Assembly (NCBI GenBank): GCA_022827685.1
Contig: JAJEIH010000049.1
Coordinates: forward strand, 1-64,000
Source: Alphaproteobacteria bacterium
Lineage (GTDB): Bacteria; Pseudomonadota; Alphaproteobacteria; Bin95
DNA: 64,000 nucleotides
Direction of reading: 5' to 3'
Shown here in pieces: positions 23,459 through 32,680 of this stretch. The notes below the pieces were generated by a model that worked only from the letters and a program-made list of their open reading frames with translations, ran no database searches and was not told where the DNA came from. Made by a program: the position numbers and the translations under genes. Numbering within the stretch: position 1 is the stretch's first letter; each line of letters begins with the position of its first letter.

Positions 23459-24553
23459 ATGAAACGCCGTAAATTCGTTCAGGGCGCCGCGACCGCCGGT
23501 GTCGCCGCCGCCGCATCGACGCTGGCGGCCCCCGCCATCTCGCAAGGGCTCAAGCAGTGGAAGCTGGCCATGTCCTGGCCGCTCAACTCGCCGGGGCTGG
23601 GCACCTCCGGGCAACGGGTCGCCCAGCGCATCACGCAGCTGTCCGGCGGCAAGATCGAAGTCAAGGTCTATGGCGGCGGCGAGCTGGTGCCGGCCTTCGG
23701 CGTCTTCGACGCCGTCAGCGCCGGCGACGCCGACATGTATCATTCGGCCGAGTATTACTGGCAGGGCAAGCACAAAGGCTTCAACTTCTTCACCGCCGTG
23801 CCCTACGGGCTGACCGGCATCGAGCACGCCGCCTGGATGAAATATGGCGGCGGGCAGGAGCTCTGGGACGAGCTGGCGGCCGGGTTCAACCTCAAGGGCT
23901 TCCAGGGGTCCAGCACCGGCACGCAGATGGGCGGCTGGTACCGCGAGCCGATCCAGAAGCTGGACGACTTCAAGGGCCTCAAGTTCCGCATGCCGGGCAT
24001 CGGCGGCGAGGTGCTGCGCGCGCTCGGCGTCACGGTCGTCAACCTGCCGGTGGCGGAGATCTACCCGTCGCTCGCATCCGGCGCCATCGACGCCGCGGAA
24101 TGGGTCGGCCCCTGGCACGACCTCGCCTTCGGCTTCCACAAGATCACCAAGCATTACTTCTATCCGGGCTTCCACGAGCCCGGCACCTCCGCCAGCGTCG
24201 TGATGAACAAGACGCTGTGGGACAGCCTGACCGCCGAGGAACAGGCCCTGGTGACGACGGTGGTCGAGGCGGAGTCCTACATCCAGTTCGCCGAGTTCAA
24301 CGCCCGCAACCTGGGCTCGCTGAACAAGCTGCTCAGCGAGCACGGCGTGCAGCTGCACCAGTATCCGGAGGACATGCTGATCGCCATCGGCAATGTCGCC
24401 GGCGAGGTCGTGCGCGACATCGGCAACACCGACGACATGACCAAGCGCATCTATGACAGCTTCATCGCCTATCGCAAGCAGGCCATCGACTGGGCCAAGA
24501 TCGGCGAGCAGGGCTACATGAACGCGCGGGTCCTGCCGTTCAACTACGGTTAA
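23459..24553 (+). CDS. dctP: TRAP transporter substrate-binding protein (operon 1)
   Basis: The protein has 364 residues. The N-terminus KRRKFVQGAATAG followed by a hydrophobic stretch ending at AISQG is a Tat-type signal. The mature protein has the DctP fold, with KFRMPGIGGEVLRALGVTVVNLP carrying the carboxylate-binding Arg, and YPSLASGAIDAAEWVGPW. The pattern resembles TakP-type binders of keto acids. It captures substrate in the periplasm for the DctQM permease encoded downstream. A hairpin-rich 94-base gap separates it from dctQ. Confidence 0.92.
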   Translation: MKRRKFVQGAATAGVAAAASTLAAPAISQGLKQWKLAMSWPLNSPGLGTSGQRVAQRITQLSGGKIEVKVYGGGELVPAFGVFDAVSAGDADMYHSAEYYWQGKHKGFNFFTAVPYGLTGIEHAAWMKYGGGQELWDELAAGFNLKGFQGSSTGTQMGGWYREPIQKLDDFKGLKFRMPGIGGEVLRALGVTVVNLPVAEIYPSLASGAIDAAEWVGPWHDLAFGFHKITKHYFYPGFHEPGTSASVVMNKTLWDSLTAEEQALVTTVVEAESYIQFAEFNARNLGSLNKLLSEHGVQLHQYPEDMLIAIGNVAGEVVRDIGNTDDMTKRIYDSFIAYRKQAIDWAKIGEQGYMNARVLPFNYG

Positions 24554-24647
24554 GGCGCCGGCGGCCGACAAGGCCGTCATGCGCCGGGCGAGACGCCCGC
24601 GCCACCCCGGCGCGGGCTCTCTGCTCATGCCCTGAAGCCAGCGGGGA

Positions 24648-25202
24648 ATGCCGGTGAGCGCACTGAAGCAACTCGTCCGGGCGATCGATACCGCGAACGA
24701 GCATCTGGGCCGGGTCGTGTCCTGGTTCGCCCTCTTCATGGTGCTGATGCAGTTCGCTGTCGTCCTGCTGCGCTACGTGTTCGGGCTCGGCTTCATCCCG
24801 ATGCAGGAATCCGTGCTGTTCATGCACTCCATCCTGTTCCTGGTCGGCGCGGGCTACACGCTGCTGCATGACGGCCATGTCCGGGTCGATATCTTCTACG
24901 GAGCGGCCACGCCGGAGCGCAAGGCGCTGATCGACTTCATCGGCGTGCTCGTCTTCCTGTGGCCGCTCTGCGCCGTCATGACCTGGAAGGGCCTTACCTA
25001 TGTCGGCGCCTCCGTGCGCGTGCTGGAAGGCTCGCCCGAAGGCACCTTCATGCCGTTCTGGCTGCTGAAATCGCTGCTGCTCGTCTTTCCGTTCGTGCTG
25101 TCGCTGCAGGGGCTGTCCATGCTCGTGCATGCGCTGTTCGTCATGCGCGGCCTCGAACGCCCGGCCGGTGCGGCCGCCGAAGACCGGGGGCCCGGCGTAT
25201 GA
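24648..25202 (+). CDS. dctQ: TRAP transporter small permease (operon 1)
   Basis: The protein has 184 residues with four membrane segments (about 20-45, 58-80, 98-120, 138-165) in the DctQ layout. ATG 24648 is taken as start; a GTG six bases later is possible. The stop overlaps the dctM start (ATGA). The gap before it contains CGGGCG-AGA-CGCCCG and other GC hairpins, likely to set the ratio of binding protein to permease. Confidence 0.88.
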   Translation: MPVSALKQLVRAIDTANEHLGRVVSWFALFMVLMQFAVVLLRYVFGLGFIPMQESVLFMHSILFLVGAGYTLLHDGHVRVDIFYGAATPERKALIDFIGVLVFLWPLCAVMTWKGLTYVGASVRVLEGSPEGTFMPFWLLKSLLLVFPFVLSLQGLSMLVHALFVMRGLERPAGAAAEDRGPGV

Positions 25203-26785
25203 CGATCAACGAATATCTCGTCTGCTTCATGTTCGTCAGCGTGTGCGGCTTCCTGATGGCGGGCTTCCCCGTCGCCTTCACGCTTGCGGGCGTCGCGCTG
25301 CTGTTCGCCGGCATCAGCGCGGCTCTGGGCGTCTTCGACTTCGCCTTCCTCGGCATCTTCCCGAACCGCGTGTACGGCAACGCCATGATCAGCGAGATCC
25401 TCGTCGCGGTCCCGCTGTTCGTCTTCATGGGCGTCATGCTGGAGCGGTCCAAGGTCGCCGAGGAGCTGCTCGACACGATGGGCATGCTGTTCGGCGCAAT
25501 GCGCGGCGGCCTCGGCATTTCCGTCTGCGTGGTCGGCGCGCTGCTGGCCGCCTCGACCGGCATCGTCGGCGCGACCGTCGTGACCATGGGGCTGCTCTCG
25601 CTGCCGACCATGCTCCGGCGCGGCTACAGCGCCTCGCTCGCCTGCGGGTCGATCTGTGCCTCCGGCACGCTCGGCCAGATCATCCCGCCCTCGCTCGTCC
25701 TCGTCGTGCTGGGCGACCAGATCTCGGACGCCTACCAGGAGGCGCAGCGCAAGCTCGGCAATTTCGCCCCGGACCCCGTGTCGGTCGGCGACCTGTTCGC
25801 GGGCGCGCTGCTCCCCGGCCTCGCCCTGGTCGGCATGTACATCCTCTACCAGATGTTCATCGCGTGGCTGCGGCCCGAATCCTCGCCGCCGATCCCGCGC
25901 GACGAGCTGGTGCAGGGCCGCACGAACCGCGAGATCGCCATGCAGGTCGCCCGCGCGCTGGTCGCGCCCGTGGTGCTGATCGTCGCGGTGCTGGGCTCCA
26001 TCCTCGCCGGCATCGCCACGCCGACGGAAGCGGCGGCGGTCGGCGCGATCGGCGCGACGCTGCTGGGAGGACTGAGGCTGGACCCCGACAAGGGCCGGCC
26101 GATCTACGCTGCCGCCGTCGGGCTGGTGGTCGTGCTGTTCCTGACCGGCTTCATGGACCTGCGGATTTCGCGGGACGACATTCCGGCGATGGACGGGGTC
26201 GGCATCGCCGTCGCCGTGCTCTGCTGCATCGCGCTCGCCTGGGGCATCTGGGTCAGCCTCGCCCGCGTTTACGGCAGCGGCGGCCTGCATGAGGTCATGC
26301 GCAGCACGACGCGGGTCAGCGCCATGGTGTTCGGCATCGTCATCGGCGCGCAGCTGTTCTCCTCCGTCTTCCGCGGCCTCGGCGGCGACGACCTCGTCCA
26401 CGGCTTCCTGACCTCGCTGCCGGGCGGCGTGGTGGGCGCAATGTTCTTCGTCATGGCGCTCATGTTCCTGCTGGGCTTCGTGCTCGACTTCATCGAGATC
26501 ACCTTTGTGGTCGTGCCCATCGTGGCACCGATCCTGCTGCTGATGGACCTCAATCCCGTCTGGCTCGGGATCATGATCGCGCTCAACCTGCAGACCTCGT
26601 TCCTGACGCCGCCCTTCGGCTTTGCGCTCTTCTACCTGCGCGGCGTGGCGCCGCCCGAGGTGACGACGGTCCAGATCTACCGGGGCGTGGCGCCCTTCGT
26701 CGCGATCCAGGTGCTGGCGCTCGGCGTGGTCGCGGCTATTCCCGAGCTCACCACCTGGCTGCCGAAGGTCGTGTTCGGCTCCTGA
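25199..26785 (+). CDS. dctM: TRAP transporter large permease (operon 1)
   Basis: The protein has 528 residues, longer than the usual 425-435: an extra hydrophilic and membrane stretch of about 90 residues sits in the middle (roughly 285-380). Conserved DctM parts are GIVGATVVTMGLLSLPTMLRRGY, IIPPSLVLVVLGDQ, PTEAAAVGAIGATLLG and LNLQTSFLTPPFGFALFY. This long form is typical for dctM genes paired with TakP-like binding proteins. It couples sodium influx to substrate uptake. Confidence 0.92.
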   Translation: MTINEYLVCFMFVSVCGFLMAGFPVAFTLAGVALLFAGISAALGVFDFAFLGIFPNRVYGNAMISEILVAVPLFVFMGVMLERSKVAEELLDTMGMLFGAMRGGLGISVCVVGALLAASTGIVGATVVTMGLLSLPTMLRRGYSASLACGSICASGTLGQIIPPSLVLVVLGDQISDAYQEAQRKLGNFAPDPVSVGDLFAGALLPGLALVGMYILYQMFIAWLRPESSPPIPRDELVQGRTNREIAMQVARALVAPVVLIVAVLGSILAGIATPTEAAAVGAIGATLLGGLRLDPDKGRPIYAAAVGLVVVLFLTGFMDLRISRDDIPAMDGVGIAVAVLCCIALAWGIWVSLARVYGSGGLHEVMRSTTRVSAMVFGIVIGAQLFSSVFRGLGGDDLVHGFLTSLPGGVVGAMFFVMALMFLLGFVLDFIEITFVVVPIVAPILLLMDLNPVWLGIMIALNLQTSFLTPPFGFALFYLRGVAPPEVTTVQIYRGVAPFVAIQVLALGVVAAIPELTTWLPKVVFGS

Positions 26786-26798
26786 AGCCGCGCCGCCT

Positions 26799-27341
26799 CT
26801 ACTCCACCTCGCCCGACGCCGTGATCTGCGCGGCGTTGTTGGGGGCCTGCTCGATCTTGCGGACCACGTCCATGCCGTCCACCACATGGCCGAAGACGAC
26901 ATGCTTGCCGTCGAGCCAGGGCGTCGGCACGGTGGTGATGAAGAATTGCGAGCCGTTCGTGTTCGGCCCCGCATTGGCCATGGAGAGCAGGCCCGGCCGG
27001 TCGTGGACGAGAGTGAAATTCTCGTCCTCGAACCGGTCTCCGTAGATCGACTTGCCGCCGCGGCCGTCGCCGCTGGTGAAATCCCCGCCTTGGATCATAA
27101 AGTCGGGGATGACGCGGTGGAAGCGCGAGCCGGCATAGCCGAAGCCGGGCTCGCCGGTGGCGAGCGCACGGAAGTTCTCCGCCGTCTTCGGCGCCACGTC
27201 CTTGCGCAGCTCCAGCACGATGCGGCCGGCCTGCTGGCCGTCGATGGAAATGTCGAAATAGACCTTGGGGTTCTGGGCCTGGGCGTCCGTCACGATGAGT
27301 GCTCCGAGGAAAGCGAAAAGGGAAAGGACATGTCTCAGCAT
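26799..27341 (-). CDS. Periplasmic cyclophilin-type peptidyl-prolyl isomerase
   Basis: 180 residues from ATG 27341, supported by GAGGAAG six bases upstream and a clean signal peptide ([18 protein letters not shown]). A coupled ATG at 27356 overlaps the upstream stop and would add five residues. Cyclophilin motifs: [15 protein letters not shown] with catalytic Arg, [22 protein letters not shown]. It assists folding of exported proteins. It is the downstream partner of the thioesterase gene. Confidence 0.9.
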   Translation of the reverse strand: MLRHVLSLFAFLGALIVTDAQAQNPKVYFDISIDGQQAGRIVLELRKDVAPKTAENFRALATGEPGFGYAGSRFHRVIPDFMIQGGDFTSGDGRGGKSIYGDRFEDENFTLVHDRPGLLSMANAGPNTNGSQFFITTVPTPWLDGKHVVFGHVVDGMDVVRKIEQAPNNAAQITASGEVE

Positions 27342-27352
27342 CGAAGGCTTCC

Positions 27353-27778
27353 TCATCCGACCTGGGTGCCGTAGGTGCCGCGGCCGACCGCGACCAACCT
27401 GCCCTGCTCGTCGAAAATGTCGATATCGACCACCGCGACCGTCCGCCCTGCCCGGCGCACCTTCGCCTTGCCGGTGAGCGCGGTGTTGGAGGCCGGGCGC
27501 AGGAAGTCCGTGCGGTAGTTGATGGTCGGCACGCCGCCGCCCCGGTTTACCACCAGCGCATAGTCGCCGACCGTGTCGATGAAGGCGGAGATGACGCCGC
27601 CGTGATACTGGCCCGTGCCGTGCGCGCGCTCGAACTCCGGGCGCATCTCCAGGCGCATGGTGACCTCCTCGGCCTCCGCATCGGCGTGGGTCACGGTGAT
27701 GCCCATGCCGGCATTGAAGGGCGAGGTGTCGATCTTGGCCTGGAGGTCGGCGACGGTGAGCGGCAGCGTGTCTGTCAT
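27353..27778 (-). CDS. PaaI-type hotdog thioesterase
   Basis: The protein has 141 residues. A hotdog-fold acyl-CoA thioesterase with [16 protein letters not shown], in which the HGG-x-x-x-x-x-x-D pattern supplies the active site, and [11 protein letters not shown]. It likely hydrolyses aromatic or medium-chain acyl-CoA. It overlaps the start region of the cyclophilin gene by ATGA. It is divergent from the acyl-CoA ligase, which may generate its substrates. Confidence 0.88.
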   Translation of the reverse strand: MTDTLPLTVADLQAKIDTSPFNAGMGITVTHADAEAEEVTMRLEMRPEFERAHGTGQYHGGVISAFIDTVGDYALVVNRGGGVPTINYRTDFLRPASNTALTGKAKVRRAGRTVAVVDIDIFDEQGRLVAVGRGTYGTQVG

Positions 27779-27902
27779 GGGCCGAGGCGAATAGCACAGG
27801 CGGCCGGGCGCGCGCCAGCGGGTGCGGCAGTCCTGCGCAGGCGGGGACAGGCCCGCCGCCAGCGGCTATTCTCCCGCGCCGGCAGGAAGGGGGCAGGCAT
27901 CC

Positions 27903-29408
27903 ATGCGCATCAATCTCGGCGACCTTGCAGACCGCAACAGGGACCCGGACCGGCCCGCCATCGTCGATGCGGCCGATTGGGAAGCCGCGCCCGTGCGCAG
28001 CCACCGCTGGCTCGAGGAGCGCATCCGCGCCACCGCCCGCGCGCTGCTCGCCCGAGGGCTCGAACGGGGCGAGCGCGTCGCGATCTTCGCCGCCAACAGC
28101 GCCGACTGGCTCGCCGTCTATTTCGGCGCCATGCGCGCGGGCCTGGTCGCCGTGCCGGTCAACTGGCGCTTCCCCGACGAGACCGTGGCCCATGTGCTGC
28201 GGGACAGCGGCTCCCGGCTGGTATTCGTGGACGGGGACCGCCGGACCCGCGCGCCGGACGGCCTGCCGGCGGTCGAATTCGGCCCGGACTTCGAGGCCTT
28301 CCTCGATCCGGGCGCGTTCGAGACCGTCGTGCCCGACTCCGGCGAGGTCGCGCAGATCCTCTACACCTCGGGCTCGACCGGGCTGCCCAAGGGCGTGCCG
28401 CTCACCCATGCGGGCCATCTCTGGGTGCTCGAGATGCGCTTCCGCGCGAACCCCGAGATCGCCCGCCACCGCTATCTCGTCGCCGCCCCCCTCTACCACA
28501 TGAACGCGCTCGCCAGCTCCAAGTTTGTCGTCGCCGGCCATGCGAGCATGGCGCTGCTCGGGCAGTTCACCGCCCCGCGCTACCTGGAGGCGGTGCCGCG
28601 CTTCGGCTGCACCTGGCTCACCTCCGTGCCGACCATGATCGCGCTGGCGCTGCAGGAGCGGGAGACGATCGCGCGGCTCGACCTGTCCTCTGTCGAGGTG
28701 GTGACGATGGGCTCGGCGCCCGCCACGGCCGCGCTGTTCGCCGAGACCCGCCGCGCCTTCCCCAATGCCCGCATCGCCTATTCCTACGGCACCACGGAGG
28801 CGGGCCCGGTCGTGTTCGGCGCGCACCCCGACGGCCTGCCGACGCCCGACCTGGCACTCGGCGCGCGCCTCGACGGGGTGGATGTCCGCCTGGCCGCAGG
28901 CGGCGATCTCGACGCCGGGGAGGGCGAGCTCCAGATGCGCTGCCCGGCCAACATGCCGGGCTATCTCAACCTGCCGGCGAAGACCGCCGAGGCCGTGACC
29001 GCGGACGGCTTCTACCGCACCGGCGACGTCATGCGCCGGGACGAAGACGGCTTCTACTATTTCGTCGGCCGCGTGGACGACATGTTCACCGTCAATGGCG
29101 AGAATGTCTGGCCCTCCGAGGTCGAGAAGGTGCTGGAGGGCCATCCCGACATCGCCCAGGCCTGCCTCGTGCCGGTGCCGGACCCGGTGCGCGGCAACAT
29201 GCCGGTCGCCTTCGTGGCGACCCGCCCGGGCGCGCGGCTCGACGCCGACGCCGTCAAGGCCCATGCGCTGGCCGAGGCGCCCGCCTACATGCACCCCCGC
29301 CGGGTGCATTTCCTCGCCGAGCTGCCGCTCGCCAGCACCAACAAGGTGGACCGCGCCCTCCTCGCCCAAAGGGCGCAGTCGGCGGAGGAGGCCGGCGCCG
29401 CCCTATAG
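27903..29408 (+). CDS. AMP-forming acyl-CoA synthetase/ligase
   Basis: The protein has 501 residues. ANL-superfamily motifs in order: [13 protein letters not shown] at about 152-164, SYGTTEAG in the middle, YRTGD and [21 protein letters not shown] (hinge), and TNKVDR with the catalytic Lys near the end. It activates a carboxylic acid to its CoA ester; the acid cannot be named. The start ATG 27903 gives a normal N-terminus. The 3' end overlaps the convergent dienelactone hydrolase-like gene by six bases. Confidence 0.9.
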   Translation: MRINLGDLADRNRDPDRPAIVDAADWEAAPVRSHRWLEERIRATARALLARGLERGERVAIFAANSADWLAVYFGAMRAGLVAVPVNWRFPDETVAHVLRDSGSRLVFVDGDRRTRAPDGLPAVEFGPDFEAFLDPGAFETVVPDSGEVAQILYTSGSTGLPKGVPLTHAGHLWVLEMRFRANPEIARHRYLVAAPLYHMNALASSKFVVAGHASMALLGQFTAPRYLEAVPRFGCTWLTSVPTMIALALQERETIARLDLSSVEVVTMGSAPATAALFAETRRAFPNARIAYSYGTTEAGPVVFGAHPDGLPTPDLALGARLDGVDVRLAAGGDLDAGEGELQMRCPANMPGYLNLPAKTAEAVTADGFYRTGDVMRRDEDGFYYFVGRVDDMFTVNGENVWPSEVEKVLEGHPDIAQACLVPVPDPVRGNMPVAFVATRPGARLDADAVKAHALAEAPAYMHPRRVHFLAELPLASTNKVDRALLAQRAQSAEEAGAAL

Positions 29409-30278
29409 CGCGGCTTCGAACAGCGCCAGCATCCGGCTCCAGGCCCGCTCCGCCTGCGCTTCGTCGTAAACGGCGGAGTCCGGCGGGCACCAGCCATGCA
29501 GCGTGCCGGCATAGACCTCGATCTCCGCCGGCAGGCCCGCCGCATCGAAGGCCCGGCGGAGCGCGGTCTTCGCCTCCGGGTCCTTCGCGTCGTCGTTCTC
29601 GGCGATGGCGAACAGGTAATGCGCGCGCATGCTGCCGACGAGCAGGTGCGGGCTGTCCGGCCTGTCGGTCACGAGCCTGCCGCCGTGGAAGGAGGCGCCG
29701 GCGCCGATCCGGTCGGGGAAGGCCGCCGCGGTGCGCATGGTCATGGAGCCGCCCATGCAGTAGCCCGTCGTCCCCATCCTGCGGTCCTTCGCCACCGCCT
29801 CCCGGCCGTCGAGGAAGCCGACAAAGGCCTTCGCGTCCGCCACCGTCCTCTCCGGGGTGAGCGAGCGCATCAGCGGGAAGACCTTGCTGCGCACCGCCTC
29901 GTCCCGGAAGGAGGCGCCCTCCGGCAGGATCGGCGCCCGCTCGGCGCGGTAATAGGGGTTGACGACCAGCACCGCATAGCCCGATTCGGCCAGCCGCCGC
30001 GCCATCTGCCGGAAGGCGGGCCTGAGCCCGAGCGCGTCCGGCCAGATCAGCACGCCCGGATGGGCGCCGCTGGCGGGATGCACGAAATGGCAGTCCGCCA
30101 CGCCGTCGGGCGTCGGCACCTCGACATCCGCCGCCGCCACCTCCAGCGCGTCCGCGGCGCGGGGCAGCAGCATCGCCATCCCCGCCCCGACCGACAGCGC
30201 CCCGAAGGCGCGCCGGGTCAGGCGTCCCGACCGGCGCAGATGCTCCTCCGCCTCGCGGACCGTTCTCTCATCGCACAT
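29403..30278 (-). CDS. Dienelactone hydrolase-family protein with Tat signal
   Basis: The protein has 291 residues. RLTRRAFGALSVGAG near residue 20 is a twin-arginine signal, so the enzyme is probably exported. The alpha/beta-hydrolase fold of the dienelactone hydrolase family shows VNPYYRAERAP, nucleophile Cys in GYCMGGS, and a C-terminal His in GTLHGW. It is the last of three overlapping minus-strand genes (alpha/beta hydrolase, ChaC-like, this one). Substrate unknown. Confidence 0.87.
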   Translation of the reverse strand: MCDERTVREAEEHLRRSGRLTRRAFGALSVGAGMAMLLPRAADALEVAAADVEVPTPDGVADCHFVHPASGAHPGVLIWPDALGLRPAFRQMARRLAESGYAVLVVNPYYRAERAPILPEGASFRDEAVRSKVFPLMRSLTPERTVADAKAFVGFLDGREAVAKDRRMGTTGYCMGGSMTMRTAAAFPDRIGAGASFHGGRLVTDRPDSPHLLVGSMRAHYLFAIAENDDAKDPEAKTALRRAFDAAGLPAEIEVYAGTLHGWCPPDSAVYDEAQAERAWSRMLALFEAAL

Positions 30279-30870
30279 GATCGCCTCCCGTTTCTCCCGT
30301 TGTCCCGTGTTCCGCCCCGCAGCCGGGCCCGTCCCGCCGGGCGAGGTCCTCGACCCGGCGCTCCAGCGCGAAGACATGCGGGTCGTCGATCTCCAGCCGG
30401 CGCAATTCGCCCGCGAGCCTGCGGAGATAGTCGATATTGGTGCCGCTCGGGCCGGCCGAGCGCAGGATCTGCGCCGCCATCTCCGGCAAGGGAGCGGGAC
30501 CCAGAAAGGCATGGTTGCCGACCGGCGCCACGTAAACCGCGCCCTCGGCCGCGCCCTCGCGGAATTCCAGCCGCACGGTCTCGCGCCGGTAGCCGTTCTT
30601 CTCGCGGTAGTCGAGCTCGTCCCAGGTCCGGCCCGTCGCCGCCGCCTCGACGAAATAGGCCATGCCCCCGCAGCGCGCGCCCGCCTCGGGCACCAGCGTC
30701 ACCACCCGGCCGGGCGCATGCGCCACCCCGCGATGGTCGTGCGAACCCTGCCAGAAGCGGCGCGTCCAGCCCTCCACATGCGCGACCCGCCTTTCGCGGA
30801 ACGGAATGTCCGGCCGCCAGATGAGCGAGCCGTAGCCGAACACCCACACGCCCTCCGCCTGCCCGCTCAT
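30268..30870 (-). CDS. ChaC-like gamma-glutamylcyclotransferase
   Basis: The protein has 200 residues. VFGYGSLIWRPD near the N-terminus is the substrate-loop signature of ChaC enzymes, which degrade glutathione to 5-oxoproline and Cys-Gly; the catalytic Glu is expected in the YREKNGYRRE segment. Its start overlaps the stop of the upstream hydrolase (ATGA) and its end overlaps the next gene by 11 bases, so it belongs to a tight three-gene operon. Confidence 0.88.
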   Translation of the reverse strand: MSGQAEGVWVFGYGSLIWRPDIPFRERRVAHVEGWTRRFWQGSHDHRGVAHAPGRVVTLVPEAGARCGGMAYFVEAAATGRTWDELDYREKNGYRRETVRLEFREGAAEGAVYVAPVGNHAFLGPAPLPEMAAQILRSAGPSGTNIDYLRRLAGELRRLEIDDPHVFALERRVEDLARRDGPGCGAEHGTTGETGGDHVR

Positions 30871-31748
30871 GGCGAGCGCGCGACGTGGTCGAGGACGGCG
30901 CGGGCGGTGAACTCCGGGTCCTCCTCCGGCACGAAATGCCCGCAATCCTCCGCGACCAGGCCGCGCACGTCGGTCGCCACCCGGCGCAGCGACGCCTCGA
31001 CCTCGCCCGCGCGCCCGAAGGCGTCCGTCCTGCCGCCGCCGATGGCGAGCACCGGCATGGGCAGGCGGAAGCCGGTCGCGAGCAGGGCGGCGTTGTCGGC
31101 CGCGTCCTGCGGCAGGTTGCGGTAATAGGCGAAGCCCGCGCGGAGCGCCTCCGGGTCGCTGTAGGTGCGCAGATATTCCGCCCGCGCCTCGGCGTCGATG
31201 GCGTCGGGCCGCGCGGAATAGGCCCGGTAGAACCAGCCGAGATAGACGTCCTCGCGCCCGCCGACCAGCGCCTCCGGCAGCTCCGGGGTGCGGTGGAAGG
31301 CATGGTGCCAGCGCCGTCCGCCCTGCGAGAAGTCCCCGCCGTCGCCGGGGATCACCACGTCGATCACCGTCAGGCTCGCCGCGGCCTCCGGCCGCCTTGC
31401 GGCGAGCGCGAAGGCGGTCGGCCCGCCCCAGTCATGGCCGACGATGTGCCAGCGCTCGAGGCCGAGATGCCCGGAGAGCAGCCGGTCTATGTCCCCGGCG
31501 ACGCTCTGCTTGTCGTAGCCGCCCGCCGGCCGCGAGGAGTCGCCGAGGCCCCGCAGGTCCGGCGCGATCACCGGATGGCGCTCGGCGATCGGGGGCATGA
31601 CATGGCGCCACTCGAACCAGGTCTCGGGCCAGCCGTGCAGCAGCACCACCGGCGGCGCGCTCCCGGGGTCCGCGCCCGCCGAGACATAGTGGATCGTGAC
31701 CTCGCCGAGCTCGGCGAAGGCATGGGCGAATTCCGGGGGCGGGGTCAT
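30867..31748 (-). CDS. Alpha/beta hydrolase, epoxide-hydrolase/dehalogenase-like
   Basis: 293 residues from ATG 31748, after a GAAGGAG site. LLHGWPETWFEWR carries the oxyanion HGWP motif, VGHDWGGPTAF the nucleophilic Asp, and DCGHFVPEE the catalytic His; this set is typical of epoxide hydrolases and haloacid dehalogenases. It leads a three-gene operon. Repeat B lies about 60 bases upstream of the start, in the same orientation relative to the gene as the copy before TRAP operon 1. Confidence 0.88.
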   Translation of the reverse strand: MTPPPEFAHAFAELGEVTIHYVSAGADPGSAPPVVLLHGWPETWFEWRHVMPPIAERHPVIAPDLRGLGDSSRPAGGYDKQSVAGDIDRLLSGHLGLERWHIVGHDWGGPTAFALAARRPEAAASLTVIDVVIPGDGGDFSQGGRRWHHAFHRTPELPEALVGGREDVYLGWFYRAYSARPDAIDAEARAEYLRTYSDPEALRAGFAYYRNLPQDAADNAALLATGFRLPMPVLAIGGGRTDAFGRAGEVEASLRRVATDVRGLVAEDCGHFVPEEDPEFTARAVLDHVARSP

Positions 31749-31808
31749 GCGCGCTCCTTCGCTGGCACGGCCGGGCGTCCGCCGCCCGGAGGTGGAGGGT
31801 CCGGCGGA

Positions 31809-31899
31809 CATGTCATGATATGTCATGTTGTGTCATGAGGCGCGCCCGGCGTCCAAGTGATGTGTCATGGAATGTCATGAGATGTCATGTTCGGCATGC
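31809..31899 (-). repeat. CATGACAT-rich repeat B, right copy
   Basis: The complement begins GCATGCCGAACATGACAT and has six ATGACA units, with GCCGGGCGCGCCTCATGACA in common with the left copy (23198-23279). It is about nine bases longer, in the middle. It lies directly before the hydrolase operon. Confidence 0.7.
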
Positions 31900-32018
31900 G
31901 TGTTGGGCATGTTCCGTGATCCATCCAGGCATAACGTTCCGCTCATTGCCCTCCCCTCCCGCCTGCAGGCTGGCGCAGTTGCATGGTCCTTGTCCGTCGC
32001 CCCGGATCGGGTCCCTTT

Positions 32019-32159
32019 CGTCACCCCGGACTTGATCCGGGGTCCATCCATGGCTCCCGATGCCGCCGCAGCCGGTGAAGTGCAAGCTCAGCCGCCGGAG
32101 CCGCCGCGAGAACCGGGGCTGGACCCCGGATCGGCGCTGGCGCGCCGTCCGGGGTGACG
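32019..32159. repeat. Nested-palindrome intergenic element
   Basis: CGTCACCCCGGAC (32019-32031) is mirrored exactly by GTCCGGGGTGACG (32147-32159), and inside it GATCCGGGGTCCA (32034-32046) by TGGACCCCGGATC (32120-32132). This is the layout of the widespread alphaproteobacterial palindromic elements. It supplies the last codons and the stop of the small minus-strand gene. Confidence 0.75.
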
Positions 32160-32338
32160 AAAGGGGCGCGAAGCGCGGCGCGCCCGGCGCGGTGGCGTTC
32201 GGCCAGTGCGCGGTCGTCCTCCGGCGGCGGCGCTGCGGGGATGTCCTCCGCACAGGCGCCGGCAAGGGCCGCGGCGGCGGGGGCGAGCCTTTCGGCCAGC
32301 ATCGCCGCCAGTTCCGGGCGGGGGTCGGTTGGCGTCAT
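32021..32338 (-). CDS. Small unrecognised protein ending inside a palindromic repeat
   Basis: 105 residues from ATG 32338, chosen for a very strong ribosome site (AAGGAGGAACG). The first 58 residues are Ala/Pro-rich helix (PELAAMLAERLAPAAAALAG). From about residue 60 on, the sequence is simply the translation of the palindromic element at 32019-32159, so the original 3' end was probably replaced when that element inserted. Function unknown; it sits between repeats A and B in the leader of the hydrolase operon. Confidence 0.45.
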   Translation of the reverse strand: MTPTDPRPELAAMLAERLAPAAAALAGACAEDIPAAPPPEDDRALAERHRAGRAALRAPFVTPDGAPAPIRGPAPVLAAAPAAELALHRLRRHREPWMDPGSSPG

Positions 32339-32375
32339 CGTTCCTCCTTCTCCGACGGGGAGCGGGTCCCTTTTC

Positions 32376-32489
32376 CGCGCGTATCCTGCGCGGGCGCCTG
32401 TGCGCGTGCCGGCGCGCGTATCGCGGCGGCGCGGTTCGCGCGCCTGATTGCGCGCGCGAAGCAGAGGGCGCACCCCTCCCGTCAGCTTC
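32376..32489 (-). repeat. Palindrome-rich repeat A, right copy
   Basis: Its complement matches 22791-22904; the 84-bp core 32376-32459 differs at one position. The orientation is opposite to the left copy on the chromosome, but the same relative to promoter and downstream operon. Confidence 0.75.
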
Positions 32490-32568
32490 TCACGGGTTTT
32501 CAGAAAGTGGCGCCGCCCGGCCGCGCAGCACCCGGGACGCGGCTCCGGATGCCGCTTCCCTGGGGACC

Positions 32569-32595
32569 ATCATAACACAATCCGCCAGATGTCAA
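32569..32595 (-). promoter_or_regulatory. Sigma70-like promoter upstream of repeat A (right copy)
   Basis: On the minus strand TTGACA (32595-32590), 15-base spacer, TATGAT (32574-32569). It reads into repeat A, which starts 80 bases downstream. The arrangement mirrors the left copy (76 bases). Confidence 0.55.
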
Positions 32596-32680
32596 GCCCA
32601 AATCACGAACAAAAAGCAATTTCAGCAGATTTTTTTCAGTCCCGCAGACATCGGAAGGACCGGCCTTCCGCCCCGGCCGA

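Noticed and set aside
27357-29369. Long minus-strand frame that appears fused upstream of the cyclophilin
   Set aside because: It lies opposite the acyl-CoA ligase and through the thioesterase gene; only the cyclophilin part (26799-27341) has a ribosome site, signal peptide and domain.
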